Source: Vicugna pacos
Taxonomy: Eukaryota > Chordata > Mammalia > Artiodactyla > Camelidae
NCBI RefSeq assembly: GCF_048564905.1
Contig: NC_133005.1
Coordinates: forward strand, 22,313,501 to 22,377,500
Length of the DNA stretch: 64,000 nucleotides
Reading direction: 5' to 3'
This document shows, piece after piece, positions 33,415 through 63,699 of this stretch (positions within the stretch are counted from its first letter, which is position 1; every line of letters starts with the position of its first letter). The notes below the pieces were generated by a model. The model saw only the letters and a program-made list of their open reading frames with translations. It was not told the origin of the DNA and made no database searches. The position numbers and the translations under genes are program-made.

Positions 33415-33785
33415 CCCCAGATGAAATGCTCGAATCCACAAGCACAACTGCCTGCACCACCTCCTCCACCATCTCTACCATCGTCCACCACCTCCTCCCC
33501 AGGCAGTCCTCTCTCACCATCACCTTTACCATCATGTTCAAAGTAACCTGTACCTCTCCTTCCTCCACCTCCTTGTCTACTACCACCACCATCTTCACAA
33601 CCTCCACCAACATCCTTACTGTCACCACCTGCACCTCCACTACCATCACATCCACCACCTCCTCTTCTACCTGCATCTCCACCATCACCTGTACCACCAC
33701 CACCATCACCAGCACTGACTCCCACCATCTCCTCATCCCCCTCTTCCTCCATCTCCCTCTCCTCCACCTCTGTGTCCATAATCTT
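33415..33785. repeat. Degenerate CCA/TCC trinucleotide repeat
   Basis: About 370 bp built from imperfect CAC, ACC, CTC and TCC triplets. The composition lacks stop triplets, so long low-complexity frames open on both strands: a Ser/Thr-rich one on + (33309-33818) and Gly- and Val-rich ones on minus. These are not supported as genes. Confidence 0.85.
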
Positions 33786-34012
33786 CACCCCTATTTCTTC
33801 CAAACCCAAGCTATCTGAGACTGCCCACACTGCACAAGGAAGTTTTTTTTTTTTAAGGAAATATATTAATAGCTATTTTTTTTCTGATTATACCCGATCA
33901 TTTGAAACATAAAACACAGATAAAAGTACTGTCCCTCCATAATCCAGCATTACTATCCTAGATAATGACAATCTCTCATCTAATGTAGATCCTCCCTGAC
34001 TTTTTTTCTATG

Positions 34013-34185
34013 AGATAGCCAGTATCCGCTGAGTGCTTACGTCCTGCTCAAAGCTCTTCTCAGCGTTCAAATGAACATTTTCCACAATAGAATTATAAAT
34101 TTAATTCTCACAACAACCTGATGAGGTGTGTGCCATTGTTTTCTCTGTTTTACAGATGAAACCAGGACACAGAGATGTGGACTGA
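34013..34185 (-). repeat. MIR
   Basis: Reverse MIR: cgctgagtgcttacgtcctg, ctcacaacaacctgatgagg, ctgttttacagatgaaacc. Confidence 0.75.
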
Positions 34186-34189
34186 GTGG

Positions 34190-34485
34190 CTCCTCCCCCT
34201 CCTCTCCCACCGGGCTCCCCACCCTGGGCTCCCCTGCTGTTGCTCAGATGTGCCCAGCATGCTCCCACCTTCCAGGCCTTTGCACATGCTTTTCTCTCTG
34301 CCTGGAACACACTTCTCCAGATCTCTACATGGCCTGTTTGGTCCCCCATACACACACACTGTACTCAGGCCTCTGATCAAATGTCAGCTCCTAGAAGAGG
34401 CCTACCCTGGACCCCACCCATTTCAACCAGCTTTGTTTTGCTCCGTAACAATTTTCCCCACCTGCCATATTCAATCATCCATTAA
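34190..34485 (+). repeat. L2 fragment
   Basis: L2-like 3' text: ccaggcctttgcacatgctt, tctctgcctggaacacac, tcaaatgtcagctcctagaa. Confidence 0.75.
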
Positions 34486-35084
34486 TTAAATAATCAAATT
34501 AATAACTAGGCTATATATAGAATCAAAGCCAATTTGCAAAGGACCCCTCCCAACTATTTAAAAGATCTTACAGATTTTTAGTAAGTGTCCCTTGTTCTGC
34601 ACAGCACACATCAGTCCTAGGGTTTAATTCATTGCAGGTCCCTGCAGCATATCAATACCAGTGGCTAAAACGGGAGCTACATCTTTTCTTTCTTTTTCTC
34701 AAGCCAGTGAAGAGGTGGTACAATCGTGAGGTCTTTGGTAAATCTCCGTAGAAAAGGGTAAAAAAAAAAATCTTACACCTGCAGATTGTGATGCAGACTG
34801 ATTCAAAGTGAGGTCTATGTGTTGAACAGATGCTCAATCCAGAGCCATGAGAGAACCACCAGATCACAGAACGAAAGTGAGGCAATCCATATCCTACTGG
34901 GATTCAGGGAAAACTGGACCCAGGAACCCTCTGCAGTCTGACTTTCTCTAGATGGTTTGGCGGTGAAGGAGCTGCGGCTGGGGGCCGGTGGTGGCGAGGG
35001 TGCTGCTGGGAATCACCCTTTCTAATCTTGCCTCAATAATCATTTTTCCCTTCTTCTATGAAACGGAATCCCTGATTCTTAGTT

Positions 35085-35475
35085 GGGCACATGACCACCC
35101 AGAATAAAGACTATATTTCCCAGCCTCGCACACAGCTACATTTGGCTGTACGACGAGTTGTAGTCAGTAAGGTGAAAGGGGAAGAGATGCAGAGGTGTAT
35201 GCAACTTCAAGTCATGCACTTAAAGAGAGAGGGATATACCCTCATATTCAACCTTTCCCCTTTTCCACTGGTTGGAATGCAAACATGTTGGAGAGCCACT
35301 TGGACCCTGCCTATGAGGGTAGAATCCTAAGGATGGAGAAGGAGAAGTAGAAAGCATGGGTCCCTGGACAGCCCAGGAAACCAAGCCGTCCTACCTGCCT
35401 CTAGGCTGTTAAAAGAGAGAGACATCAACTTCTGTCTCTTTTCAGCCACTGTTATTTTTTTTTGTTACAGCCCAT
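35085..35475 (+). repeat. Ancient mammalian repeat, family not assigned
   Basis: It has a familiar repeat order, gactatatttcccagcctcgc near the start and agccactgttattt with tgttacagccc at the end. It looks like an old LTR or DNA element but I cannot name it. Confidence 0.45.
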
Positions 35476-35589
35476 ATCCTAAACAATATGGAAATTGCCA
35501 AAGCAACCACAAGCTTACTGAGATTCTAGGGAAAGGAGACAGAGACGACAGGAAGAGGGTCAAAGAACTTTGAGGTCATGTTTAAAATA

Positions 35590-36030
35590 CCTCAGGAGCA
35601 CATGTATCAAGATCAGCTTCCCTCAGGTCCTCCACTGTATCACAGTGCTTCCTCTGCATATTCCTTCTGTCTCACCTACCCTAGCACACACATCTGGTCA
35701 ACTCCTTCAGACCTTGGCTAAACCTGACTTCAGGGAACCATATTACCACACTCCAGGCTGTTAGGCATCTTTATTAAATGTCCCTCATAGCGTAATGCCA
35801 GGTACTGCTCTCACAGTACTTACAGATTTGAAACTTCACATTTATCTGTGTGGTTATTCAATGGTCTCTCCCTCATAAAACTGTAATTTCTGTGACTTAA
35901 CATAGGAACTGAGTCTGTCCCTTTATTGCTGTTTCCCCAGCACCTAACTCAGCGTATGGCATATGGCAGGTGCCCAATAAGAATATATGTATGTAAGCTG
36001 TGACTGGATGAATGCATGAATGAATGAATC
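35590..36030 (+). repeat. L2 3' region
   Basis: L2 order is kept: tcaactccttcagaccttgg, taggaactgagtctgtccc, catatggcaggtgcccaat, ending in a (TGAA)n tail at about 36008-36028. It stops about 300 bp before the FKBP1A CpG island. Confidence 0.75.
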
Positions 36031-36585
36031 CGGACAGGAGAGGACAGGCTTCCTGTAGGGCAGTGTAAATGCTACGGCCTCCTCCAACGCAGAAAAGCAG
36101 AGCCCAGAATCGTGAACCACCGACTGAATGTTAACATGAACGCACAGATGCGCTGACCTCTCACAACCACCCTTTTTACAGCATGAGTAAGTATGAACTT
36201 GTGGTCCCCCGGTCAGTAACTGGCAGATCCCCAATTCTCATTCTCATTTCTCAGATGCGGAAACTGGGTTAGAGACGCCAGCCGGGCTGGGAGCACAGAG
36301 AAAGGAAAGGTAGGGGAAACAGGACCGCCCCTCGGAACGGCCGCATCCGGAGGCCTCGGGGCTTCCGGGCTTCCGGTCCCCCTGCCCCGCGGCCTGGGCT
36401 CCAGGGACGTGCGCGCCGTGTGGGGCGCGCACGCAGGGCGGGGCGTGCGGGGGCGCGCGCGTGCGCAGGCGTCGAGCGGAGAGACGAGGCAGAGCCGGGG
36501 AACCGCCGCCAGGTCCGCTCTCGTTCCACGCCGCCCGCCGCGCAGCCCGCCCGCCCGCCCAGCGTCCGCCGCCGCCGCCGCCGCC

Positions 36586-54852
<18,267 letters not shown>

Positions 54853-56744
54853 GTAAGGAACTCAATGCTGAAGGAGCTTCCTTTAACTACCTTTGCTCCG
54901 CCCACGTCATGCCCAGTGTTTGATGGGCATCAGAGAGAACCAGAAACGCCACGGGCTTTTCCCCTTACGTTCTCTTTCTCTTGGCTCCATTCAGTTTCAG
55001 TTATTAGTGGATACCTTGGGAAGGAATGGCATATGCTCTCGAAAGAACTCATGGGGTTGGGCACCTGATGGTAGCTGTTTAAATGAAGTATTTTTACATG
55101 TAGCTTAGAAACTAAAACTGAGTTGGGAACGGGAAATACAGACCAGATTTTCAATGCCAGCATTTTAGTTCTTTTGAAGTAAGACTGGTGATGACTTTGC
55201 TTGCCCTGCCTAGCTTGTGCAGCTCCCTCGTCTGTATAGTCTGTGGTCGCTGCCTGTTAGATGATGTGAGAGAGACATTACCACTTGGGCCACCCACCTT
55301 GGGGAGCAAGCCCACGACCCTCAAGGCCAGCAGGCCAGCTTGTTACCGGTGCACTGAAAGGTGAGGCCCAAGGATGTTTTTGAAGTGTAAAGGGTGCTCT
55401 CAAATAGTCTAGGAAGGGGTCTTGGGGACCTTAGTCAGCCTTTCTGTGCAACAGATGTGGAGACCGAGACCCAGAGAGAGAAGCCTTACTCAAGGTCACA
55501 TCCAGGCAGTGGCAAATTAGGACAGAACCCTGTCCTGCTTCCTCTTCTTGGACTTTTTTCCCTTCTCTCATTTCTAGAAAACCAAACACAATGTCCTAAT
55601 GGCACATAACTTTTCATGCGGGTATTAAAATCATAAAGCACATGAATGCTGTCATCCATTTTCCAAGTGGCCCCAGACATTTGCATTTCCTCCCCTCCTG
55701 CCCCTGGAATCAGGACCACAGCCAGGGGCTGGGTGAGAATATTTCGTTTAAAAGCAGTAGCAGTGGCTTCTAGCTGGTTATGGTGTACCTTGTCCTGTTG
55801 TGGGCTTCTTTAAATAGAGGGGCCTTTGTTGTTTCCACTCAGTGGTTCGAGTCCTAAACACCTGGGTCGTACAGGCCTGGTCAGGTTTAATCAGTCTGGC
55901 TTCTCCACCTGTCATTCTTACCAGGCGGGAACCTGGCACTTTACGAGCCTCTCCTTGCCCAGAGGTCCACACCTAGTCCAGACCCTGTCTCCTGTTCTTT
56001 GAGAGCTGAGTCCATAAATGTACTTGAGGGAGTCTTAGAGTTACTCTGATTTGGGAATAGACTTTCTGTAAATCTGGTGGGACAGAGGGAGGGAGAGGAG
56101 GAGAGAGAGGGCTGAAGGGGCATGAGTCACTCTGGCCTAAGCCTCCCTATGCACTGCCAAGGAGCAGCTCAGAGCTTCTTGTAGGGGTCTTGAAGGAAAA
56201 TCCAAGGGCAAACCCAGAGAGTCACAGGTGTGAGGGAGTGAATGAAGACTGCAGACAATTTCTAAATCTGTTTGACCTGAGGAGCAGCAGCTTAGGGCTG
56301 TGCACATTAAAGTCCTTGGAAAGCTTTTAAGACTCTCCTGATGCCCAGGCTGCACCCCAGACCAGTTAACCACAATCACTGGGAATGGAGTCCAAGCATT
56401 CAGATTTTTTAAAGCCCCCAGGTGATTCCTGTGTACGGCCAGGTTGGATACCTGTTGATGGGGAACTGTATTGTCAGCCACGTTGCTGGGCTGTGCCCCT
56501 CCTGCTGTCCTCAGCAGCATAAATGTAACCTTAGGTTCAAAAAAACACAACCAGTGTAAGCAGGAAGGAGGTTGCTCACCTGGGCCTCCAGCCCTCCCCA
56601 GCTGGAGCAGAAGGGGTGAGGTCCACGTCAGACCTCACAGCTGTTGGGGTAGGGACTTGGTGTGGCAGACAGCCTTGTGGCTGCCCTCACTGCACACACA
56701 GAGCGTTGAGTTGCTGAAACTCACCGGTTTTCTGTCCCCAACAG
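54853..56744 (+). other. FKBP1A: FKBP1A intron within the 3' UTR
   Basis: The exon 4 sequence ending cattcttgg is followed by gtaagg. At 56731-56744 a pyrimidine tract leads to ccccaacag, after which the sequence (catggagggatctgg) resumes as I recall the human FKBP1A 3' UTR. The 1.9 kb intron therefore interrupts only untranslated sequence. It contains a MER5-type fossil at about 56280-56460. Confidence 0.85.
56280..56460. mobile_element. MER5-type hAT element in the FKBP1A 3' UTR intron
   Basis: Internal text fits MER5 (ctgatgcccaggctgcaccc, agcccccaggtgattcctg). The terminal repeats are eroded compared with the copy at 12166. Confidence 0.7.
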
Positions 56745-57835
56745 ATGTGACATGGAGGGATCTGGCGCCTCCAGACGCGCACACGCGAATCCGTACGGAG
56801 CTCTTCCTGATGTTCCACTCCACTCCGTGTAAACATCTCCCCTGACTGAATGTGTTCTGTCACCGGCTTTGCTCTTCCCCTCTCCCCGTATGTGTGTTGA
56901 CCTGAACTATATGCCATAAACCTCAAGTTACTCGTTTTATTTTGTTTTCGTTTTGGGGTGAAGATTGAGTTTCAGTCTTTTGGATCTAGGTTTCCAATTA
57001 AGTATTAGTCAAGTATTAACAGCACAAGTAATGGGTTAACTTTAGAATAGGAATTGGTGTGTGGGGGGAGGTGCAAGAATCTTTATTTTATTTTATTTTT
57101 TTGGATGAAATTTTTATCTATTATATATTAAACATTCTTGCTGCTGCGCTGCAAAGCCATAGCAGATTTGAGGCGCTTTTGAGGGCCGAATTATTCTCCA
57201 AGTTGAGAGATGTCCTTGGGTTGAATTAAAAGCCCTACCCAAAACAGAAGTGGGAAGGGGGAGAGCCTTTGCCTCCACTGCCCCACCCCCACCCTCCCCT
57301 TAAACCCTCTGCCTTTTGAAAGCAGATAGTTTTCACTGAGATGTTGGACACTACAGGTATCTGTCCCCGAGCCAGCAGGGACCTCTGAAGCCTTCTTTCA
57401 TGGCCTGGCTTTTTTTTTCCCCCCATCCTGTGGTTTTTCTAATGGATATTCAGGACTTTTGTAATCTCATAGCTATCCAAGCTCCACTTCCTAAATTTTA
57501 AGAACTTTAATCGAAAGTTTAAATTGAAGGTGCTGTTTGTAGACACTTAACACCCATGAAAGCCCAGCCATCATGACAAATCCTTGAGTGTTGTCTTAAG
57601 AAAATGATGCTGGTCATCACAGCTTCAGCATCTCCTGTTTTTTGATGCTCTGCTCCCCTGCTGATTTCAGAGTTTCCTGGCTTTTCCTTCCCCCCTCTCA
57701 CCCCTTTGCTGTCCTGTGTAGTGATACGGTGAGAGAAACTGCTGCCTACACCCCACCCGTACCCCTACCCTTCTGCACTCCATATGAGTTTCAAGTTTTA
57801 TTATTGCAATAAAAGTGCTTTATGCTGGCTTTTCT
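56745..57835 (+). other. FKBP1A: FKBP1A exon 5, 3' UTR
   Basis: About 1.1 kb of untranslated sequence strongly resembles the human FKBP1A 3' UTR as I remember it, for example the stretch around 57126-57180 (attaaacattcttgctgctg). There is an internal ATTAAA at 57127 that could serve as an alternative signal. The end is set by the AATAAA at 57808. Confidence 0.88.
57808..57813 (+). terminator. FKBP1A: FKBP1A poly(A) signal AATAAA
   Basis: A canonical hexamer in gcaataaaagtgctttatg, followed by a T/GT-rich element (ggtggttactttc) about 30-50 nt downstream. Confidence 0.88.
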
Positions 57836-58610
57836 CAGCCCTGCGTGATGGTGGTTACTTTCAGGTGTCTCTCCCTGCCCTTTGGGGGATGGGGTTGGGG
57901 TGTGATGGTGGGAGTGTAGTGTTGGAGGTTGTGTTTTAGCAAAACTGCAGCAGGAGCACCTTCCCCGTTGGCCTCTTGGGGGCTGGGGGGCAGTAGATTT
58001 GCATTCATCTACCAGGAAGGGAACTACTTGGATGTCAGGCTGGGTCATCAGGGAGCCACTCCCTTGCCCATCATCAGATGTTCATTAAATGTGTGTTCTG
58101 GGTCCAGTTCTATGCTAGGTTCTCTGAGGTTGCCAAGAAGTGGTGGATGCAACCAACTCTCAAGAAATGAGCTACAACCCAGTTGGAGGTGTAGTACCAG
58201 CAAACTATAAAAAGTTACAAAGGGAAGATTTGGGTTTTAAATCAGTGTTCCTCGGTGAACACTTGGTGTGGATATTTTTTTTGTCATGTGGATGGTCTGG
58301 GTGGTTGCAGTAGCTTCCCTGGCCCTACCCAGTATATGCTAGTAATACTCCCCTCCTCCCTCATCACAGACACCAGAAATAGTGGTGGTCCACACCTTTC
58401 TAGACATCTTCCAAAATTTCCCTGGTTGAGAGCCTTTGTTTTAAACAGAGAGATAGTTCAAGGACTTGCTTAGTGATTTTCCAAATCCACCCCTGTATTA
58501 ATTTAAGTCACCAGAGTATTATTTCAGAGCTATGTCTTATTGTCCCCAAAATTCATCTATAAAAATTGCCAGACAACAAATAAAAGATTTTTCCAGTGAA
58601 CACCCACCCT
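57836..58610. other. Intergenic downstream of FKBP1A, no gene seen
   Basis: Nothing beyond short open frames. No exon of the next human neighbour was recognised. Confidence 0.4.
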
Positions 58611-58619
58611 TATACCTAA

Positions 58620-58935
58620 CTACCTAGATTCTACCATAAACATGTTACTGTACCCCTATTTATCACATGTTTATCTATTCCTCTATCAATCTGTTCCTTT
58701 ATATCACATTTCAAAATAAATGGCAGATATCACTGCAATTTCCCCTAGATATGTTTTAGAATTTAGTATTTGTTTATACTTTTGTACCCTAAAACCCTAT
58801 CAAAATATAGACTGTCACTATCATCTCAGAAAGTTCCCTTACACCCTTCCCTCATCAGTCCCCACTCCACCCCCACAGGCAACAATTGTTTTAATTTTTT
58901 CTACCATAGTATTGCCTGTTGCAGAATTTAATTTC
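58620..58935 (-). repeat. L1-derived, antisense
   Basis: It has ttctaccataaacatgttac, catttcaaaataaatggcag and ccacaggcaacaattgttt of antisense old L1. Confidence 0.5.
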
Positions 58936-59024
58936 AGGAAGATTTTACAACGTCTTGCACTCAGACACATGGGGAAGCTATTAGTTCTCATTGAACTTAA
59001 AAGTTCAAAGAAATCATCTGGATA

Positions 59025-59513
59025 GGGGATAGGGCAGAACCATGGCCCCCAAAGATGCCACATCCTGATTCCAGAAGCCTGTGAGTATGTTAACTTACAT
59101 GACAGAATGGATTTTACAGATGTGATTACAGTAAGAACTCTGATGTAGGGAGACTGTCATGGATTACGTGAGTGGGTCCCTTGTAATCACAAAGGTCTTT
59201 AAATGAGTCAGAGATGTGAGGATGGACTGGAAGACATTTGAAGATGCTGTGTTGCTGGCTTTGAAGATGGAGGAAGGGACTACAAGCCAAGGAATGTTGG
59301 CGACCTCTAGAAGCTGGAAAAGGACAGGGAAAGAATCCTCCCCAAGGGCCTCTGGAAGGAACCAGCCCTGCCAACACTTCGGTTTTAGGCCCAATGAGAC
59401 CCATTTCGGACTTCTTAACTCCAGAGCTGAAAGATGATAAGTGTAGGTCATTTTAAACCACTGTTGGTGGCGATTTGTTACAATGGCAATTTCAGCAAAA
59501 GGAAACTTATACA
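59025..59513 (+). mobile_element. MLT1-type (MaLR/ERVL) LTR fossil, second copy
   Basis: Same family as 955-1407: gattttacagatgtgattac, ctagaagctggaaaagg, caatgagacccatttcggac, ending aaaggaaacttata. Old solo LTR with no internal genes. Confidence 0.65.
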
Positions 59514-59539
59514 AGGTCTTTGTTTCTTATAGTTTTTAA

Positions 59540-60750
59540 TTATAACAAAAACCAGAGTAATAATAAATTAGGATTAAAAAAAAATTGTAGGATCCTGCCA
59601 CCCTAACAAATCAGACTTCAATTTTTTTCTTCTTCCCCTCCAATTCTTGCCCTAGGCACTTACCGTTTTTAGTTTTAATCATAGTCTAGTACAAATTTTG
59701 CATGCTGCGTTTTTTTCCCCCACTGCATGTTTCTGATCAAGAGTATTTGTTAATGTAGTTAATGTGGTCTTTATAACTATTTTAAGAGGGCTCTAAATGA
59801 AATCAAGTGAATGTACTATGTTTATTTAACCACTTTGTTAAAGGATACTTTTTTAGAAGGTAAAATCCTGACTCAGATGCAAACTGAACATGTTAAAGAT
59901 TTTAATTCATTAATTAAAGAGAGAACTAGTAAGATGTTTTAATAATAAGCCTAGTAGGAATGCTGAAATGAATTTGCTTAATAAATACAAAACTGGCAAA
60001 ATTGGCCAGTATCCACAGAGCAATAATGTTACATTGTGCTGGATGAAATTTGAATTTCTCTGCACAGGAATCATCTGCATTATCAGTTTTCCCTTAATTT
60101 ACCTCATTCTAAAGTAGCTTAAAGAGAGTGAAAGGTAGAGACAACCCAGAAGTGGGGGTAGATGGAACACCCAGTAATTGCCGGGGGGCAGGAGAGGGGA
60201 GCTATTTCAAAGTCTTTTGCAATGTTTCCTGACACCCTGTTGTTGGCTACTTGCTTTACTTTCAATTTTTTGCTTTTATTAAACCGTTTTTGAACGTGTA
60301 CTTTTTTCTTTACTAACTGCCTTGTTTTTATAGGATAAAATACTAGAAGGAGGACTTGTAGGGTCAAAAGAGATTTTTATAACTTTCAGTTCATGTTGCC
60401 AAGCTGTATAAGCCTTTTCCCATGCTCTGAAAACGAACCCCACTGGTGTCCCATGGCAGAAAATGGGCTATCACTTCCATGGTCTCCTAAAAAAAATGAG
60501 CACTTTCTTTTTCCAGATACCCACCCACCCACTTTTCCCTCATGCTTGTTGGCCAGAATTAAATCTGTGGAGAATTGGCTGATCCAGACCGGTTGAGACA
60601 CATTACCCGCTAGTGCTGGCTCTCCTGAAGCCCAGGGCCTCTGAGCCCCAGAACGCATCCCAGATCCATTACCAAAGGAGCAGGGCCACTGGTGGGCCCG
60701 GCTGGAACTGGTTTATGTTGATACTGACTTGATTGTTCCTTTTTTCCTCT
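59540..60750. other. Intergenic, AT-rich, unassigned
   Basis: Probably old LINE remnants (around 59620-59790 and 60230-60370), too eroded to name. Confidence 0.35.
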
Positions 60751-60759
60751 TTTTATTTT

Positions 60760-60895
60760 TGAGAAGCATGGTGGTTATAGTCACAGCCCTGAGATTCAGG
60801 AGCACTTCCTAATTCTGCTTCTGACCTTTGCTATGGCTTAGATCCTGAATTACCCTGTGTCTGAGTTTTTCCATTTGTTGAATGAACTTGGGGTG
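60760..60895 (+). repeat. MIR
   Basis: Forward MIR: gcatggtggttatagtcac, cctaattctgcttctgac, tgtctgagtttttccatttg. Confidence 0.6.
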
Positions 60896-60899
60896 GGCG

Positions 60900-61960
60900 C
60901 TGAGGTGTGTGTGGTGGGTCAGAGTGACCAGATGTATTTTAAGATAACTTCCAACTCAAATTATAATCATTTCAAATTCAGTGATCATGTGGGAAACTTC
61001 AGTTCATGTGGTTATGGCAGCCACACACCTCCTCTACTCGCTAATAACTAGGATGACAGTTTGACTACAAAAAAGCATTCCATGGACTCCCCACTTGCTC
61101 CAGGAAATGGCCGGCCACAAAAAACCCTCCACCTCTTCCGCTTTTGAAATGTCCCCAAACTGCTTGCCTTGCCCCTTGCAGCCAACCAAGGAGGGCCCAA
61201 TGCACTTGAAGAGCCCTGGTCTCTCCCTCACTCCACAGACCCTACCCTACCAGAACAAAACTTGCTGATGAGACGCTGCACCAGTGTTTTCTTTTTACTC
61301 AATTAGCATACTCCCTGACACCTTTGAACCCCTGATGAAGCAAAGGTGACGGCAGAAGGGTTTCCCTTGCTTCAGGTTTCTGAGTGAACAGGCTTTGTTC
61401 ATTTTGTCTTGGACTTAGATTTATCTTTGACACATGTGGAATATGTGTCTAAGAATTCTGCCCTCTGCACGCACCTGCTTCCTGGATAAATGTGAGTTCA
61501 CTTCAGTTGACAGCCTTGGCTGCACTGGGTTCTTGGGGACCATCGAGAAGCCAGAGTTTAGGAATTGCTGTTCAACCCTCTAATTAAAGCCAGTGAATTA
61601 ATAAGGGACAGCTGACACCAAAAATGCATTAAATTAAAAATGCCAAGGGCAGCACTCTCCTGGCTTCTGCCCAGAGTGGTTCTGATGAGTTCCCCACGTG
61701 CATCGGGCAGATGGATTACGGACCACCAGGGGCTGGGCTTTGCCGCAGCTGCCCTGTAGGGCACACAGGAAAACAGCTGCCAGCTTTTATTAGGAAGGTG
61801 AAAATATTTGCCAGGAGGGTATGTAGGACTGGTAGATTATTGGATCTGTCTGCCAAATACCACTGTAGTTCTTCCTAGTTTAGAATTAATTCATATATTT
61901 CTCAAAGCATTAGATACCCAAGATTTAGGGAAGTTCGGTTAACCACAGAGTATATTTATG
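60900..61960. other. Intergenic, no element identified
   Basis: No gene, RNA or nameable repeat was recognised. Confidence 0.4.
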
Positions 61961-61964
61961 GTAT

Positions 61965-62365
61965 GCCATCCCTGTGATCAATGCTAGTCTAGGTGTTAGG
62001 AGTGAGTTACAAGAGAGCAAAGAGAAAGGTGCTGCCTGCAAGGACCTTACGTTCTAGAGGAGACCCAAAATGTGAGCAAATAAATAATGTCAGCTCTCAG
62101 AGCATGACAGCAGGGAGAGTGACAAAGTACCCAAGTGAGGGCTTGGAGGAAAACTGTTCTGGGCTAATGGAACTGCTCATGCAAAGGCTCTGAGAGGTGG
62201 TGATTTAGGGGTTATGAGGAAATAGTCCATATGGGGAGAGCAGTGGGTGAGGGGCAGAGTCGGGCAGGGGCCTGGTAAGGCAGGGCATTAGGGTACAGGT
62301 ATAGTGAGCACTGGTGGATTTCAGCAGGGGAGTGATGTATGTTTAAAAGATGTCTCTAGAAACTG
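61965..62365. repeat. Ancient interspersed repeat, family not assigned
   Basis: Same family as 42785-43460: gctgcctgcaaggaccttac, aactgctcatgcaaaggctc, tttcagcaggggagtgatg. Confidence 0.5.
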
Positions 62366-62374
62366 GGAAGTTGA

Positions 62375-62790
62375 AGTAGATCATGGTAGCTGGTCTCCAC
62401 AAACGGCCCCCAGTGATTCCTCCTCTCCCCTCGAGTCTATGCTGGCCTTGTGACAGCTTTCACCATTAGAAGGCAGTGGAAGGGATGTTTCAGGACTTCC
62501 AACCCCAAACCTGCAGAGGATTTCCAGCTTCCACTCCCTTCCTCTTGGAACACTAGCTCTTGAGCCCATGCTACATGGAGAGGCCATATGGAGGAGAGTT
62601 GAGGGCCATGGCTCACAGTCCCAGCTGGGGACCCAGCCAACTGCCAGCACCAACTGCCAGCCAAGTCAAAGCCACCTGGACGTTCCACTCAGTCAAGCCC
62701 ACAGACGCCCACAGCCCCAGCAACCTCTCGTGAAAGGAGGAGCCACTTCACTCAGCTCAGGTCAACCACAGAATTGGGGTTGCTTAGGCC
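62375..62790 (+). mobile_element. Possible MaLR-type LTR fossil
   Basis: It has the order ctggccttgtgacagctttc, tcctcttggaacactagctc, ccaactgccagcaccaactg, aaccacagaattg that I associate with old MLT1-like LTRs. Family assignment is tentative. Confidence 0.4.
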
Positions 62791-63064
62791 AGAGGTGAGG
62801 GAGGCCTTGACCAGACTGGTGGAAGCAAGGGTAGTAGGTGGTCAGATTCAGGAGACACTTCATCAGTGTAAATTCCAGGCTGGTCTGTGAGGGACAGAGT
62901 CCCCATAGAAAAGCAGTGCCCTCCTGCCTGGACCTCCTCACGCCAGCACCCCCCAAACCCGGCCAAGGGACGACTAGTTTAAACTCTCAGTGCTCCCTTC
63001 TACAGTCACCAACATACTGTACCAATTGCTTATACTGTTGGGAGTTTTTTAATAAAAGAATGTT

Positions 63065-63320
63065 AACATAAATATCTTTGAGTGGAAGGAGCCTTGTTAA
63101 TCAAGAAACAAAACCTCACAAAGGAAATTAATAGATATAACCACCTAAAAATGAGATTAAAAACAAAACTTCTGTGTCATAAAGAACAGCATAAATGAAA
63201 GATAAGCCAGAATAGAGAGAAAATATTAGCAAAATATAACAAAAATCTCATACTATAAATACATAAATAAATCTAAAGAAAAAGACAATTTAGTAGAAAA
63301 TAACATTAAACTACTCTAAG
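63065..63320 (+). repeat. L1 ORF2 fragment, sense
   Basis: A-rich text such as aaaaacaaaacttctgtgtc and gagagaaaatattagcaaa fits old L1 ORF2. Confidence 0.55.
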
Positions 63321-63699
63321 AATTTTACATGACATTGCTGTGTCTCGGCGTCTCACTTTTAGATTATCTTCTCAGGTGGTCTCTCGTCCCACAGTAGACA
63401 TGCCCAGGCCTCTTCGCATCATGACGGTCTCAGTTCCGTGGGGGGCCTCTCATCCAGAAGATGAGAGGAGATGTATCCAGGCTTTTGTAAAGCCTTGGCT
63501 GTGGAACTCACACAGTGTCTCTTCTGCCATGTTCTACTTGTTAGAACAAGTCACAAGTCCAGCCATGACTCAAGGGTCTGAAGAGACAGACTCCCCATCA
63601 CTGGGAGGAACAGCAGAATCACACCCCAGAGTGGTGTGGCTGAGGGGGAGGTGTGACTCATTGGGACCATGACCATAACACTGCCACACGGTGGCGTCA

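Noticed and set aside
33309-33818. Ser/Thr-rich 169-codon frame as a mucin-like gene
   Set aside because: It is the by-product of a CCA/TCC triplet repeat that is open on both strands, with no signal peptide, splice sites or promoter.
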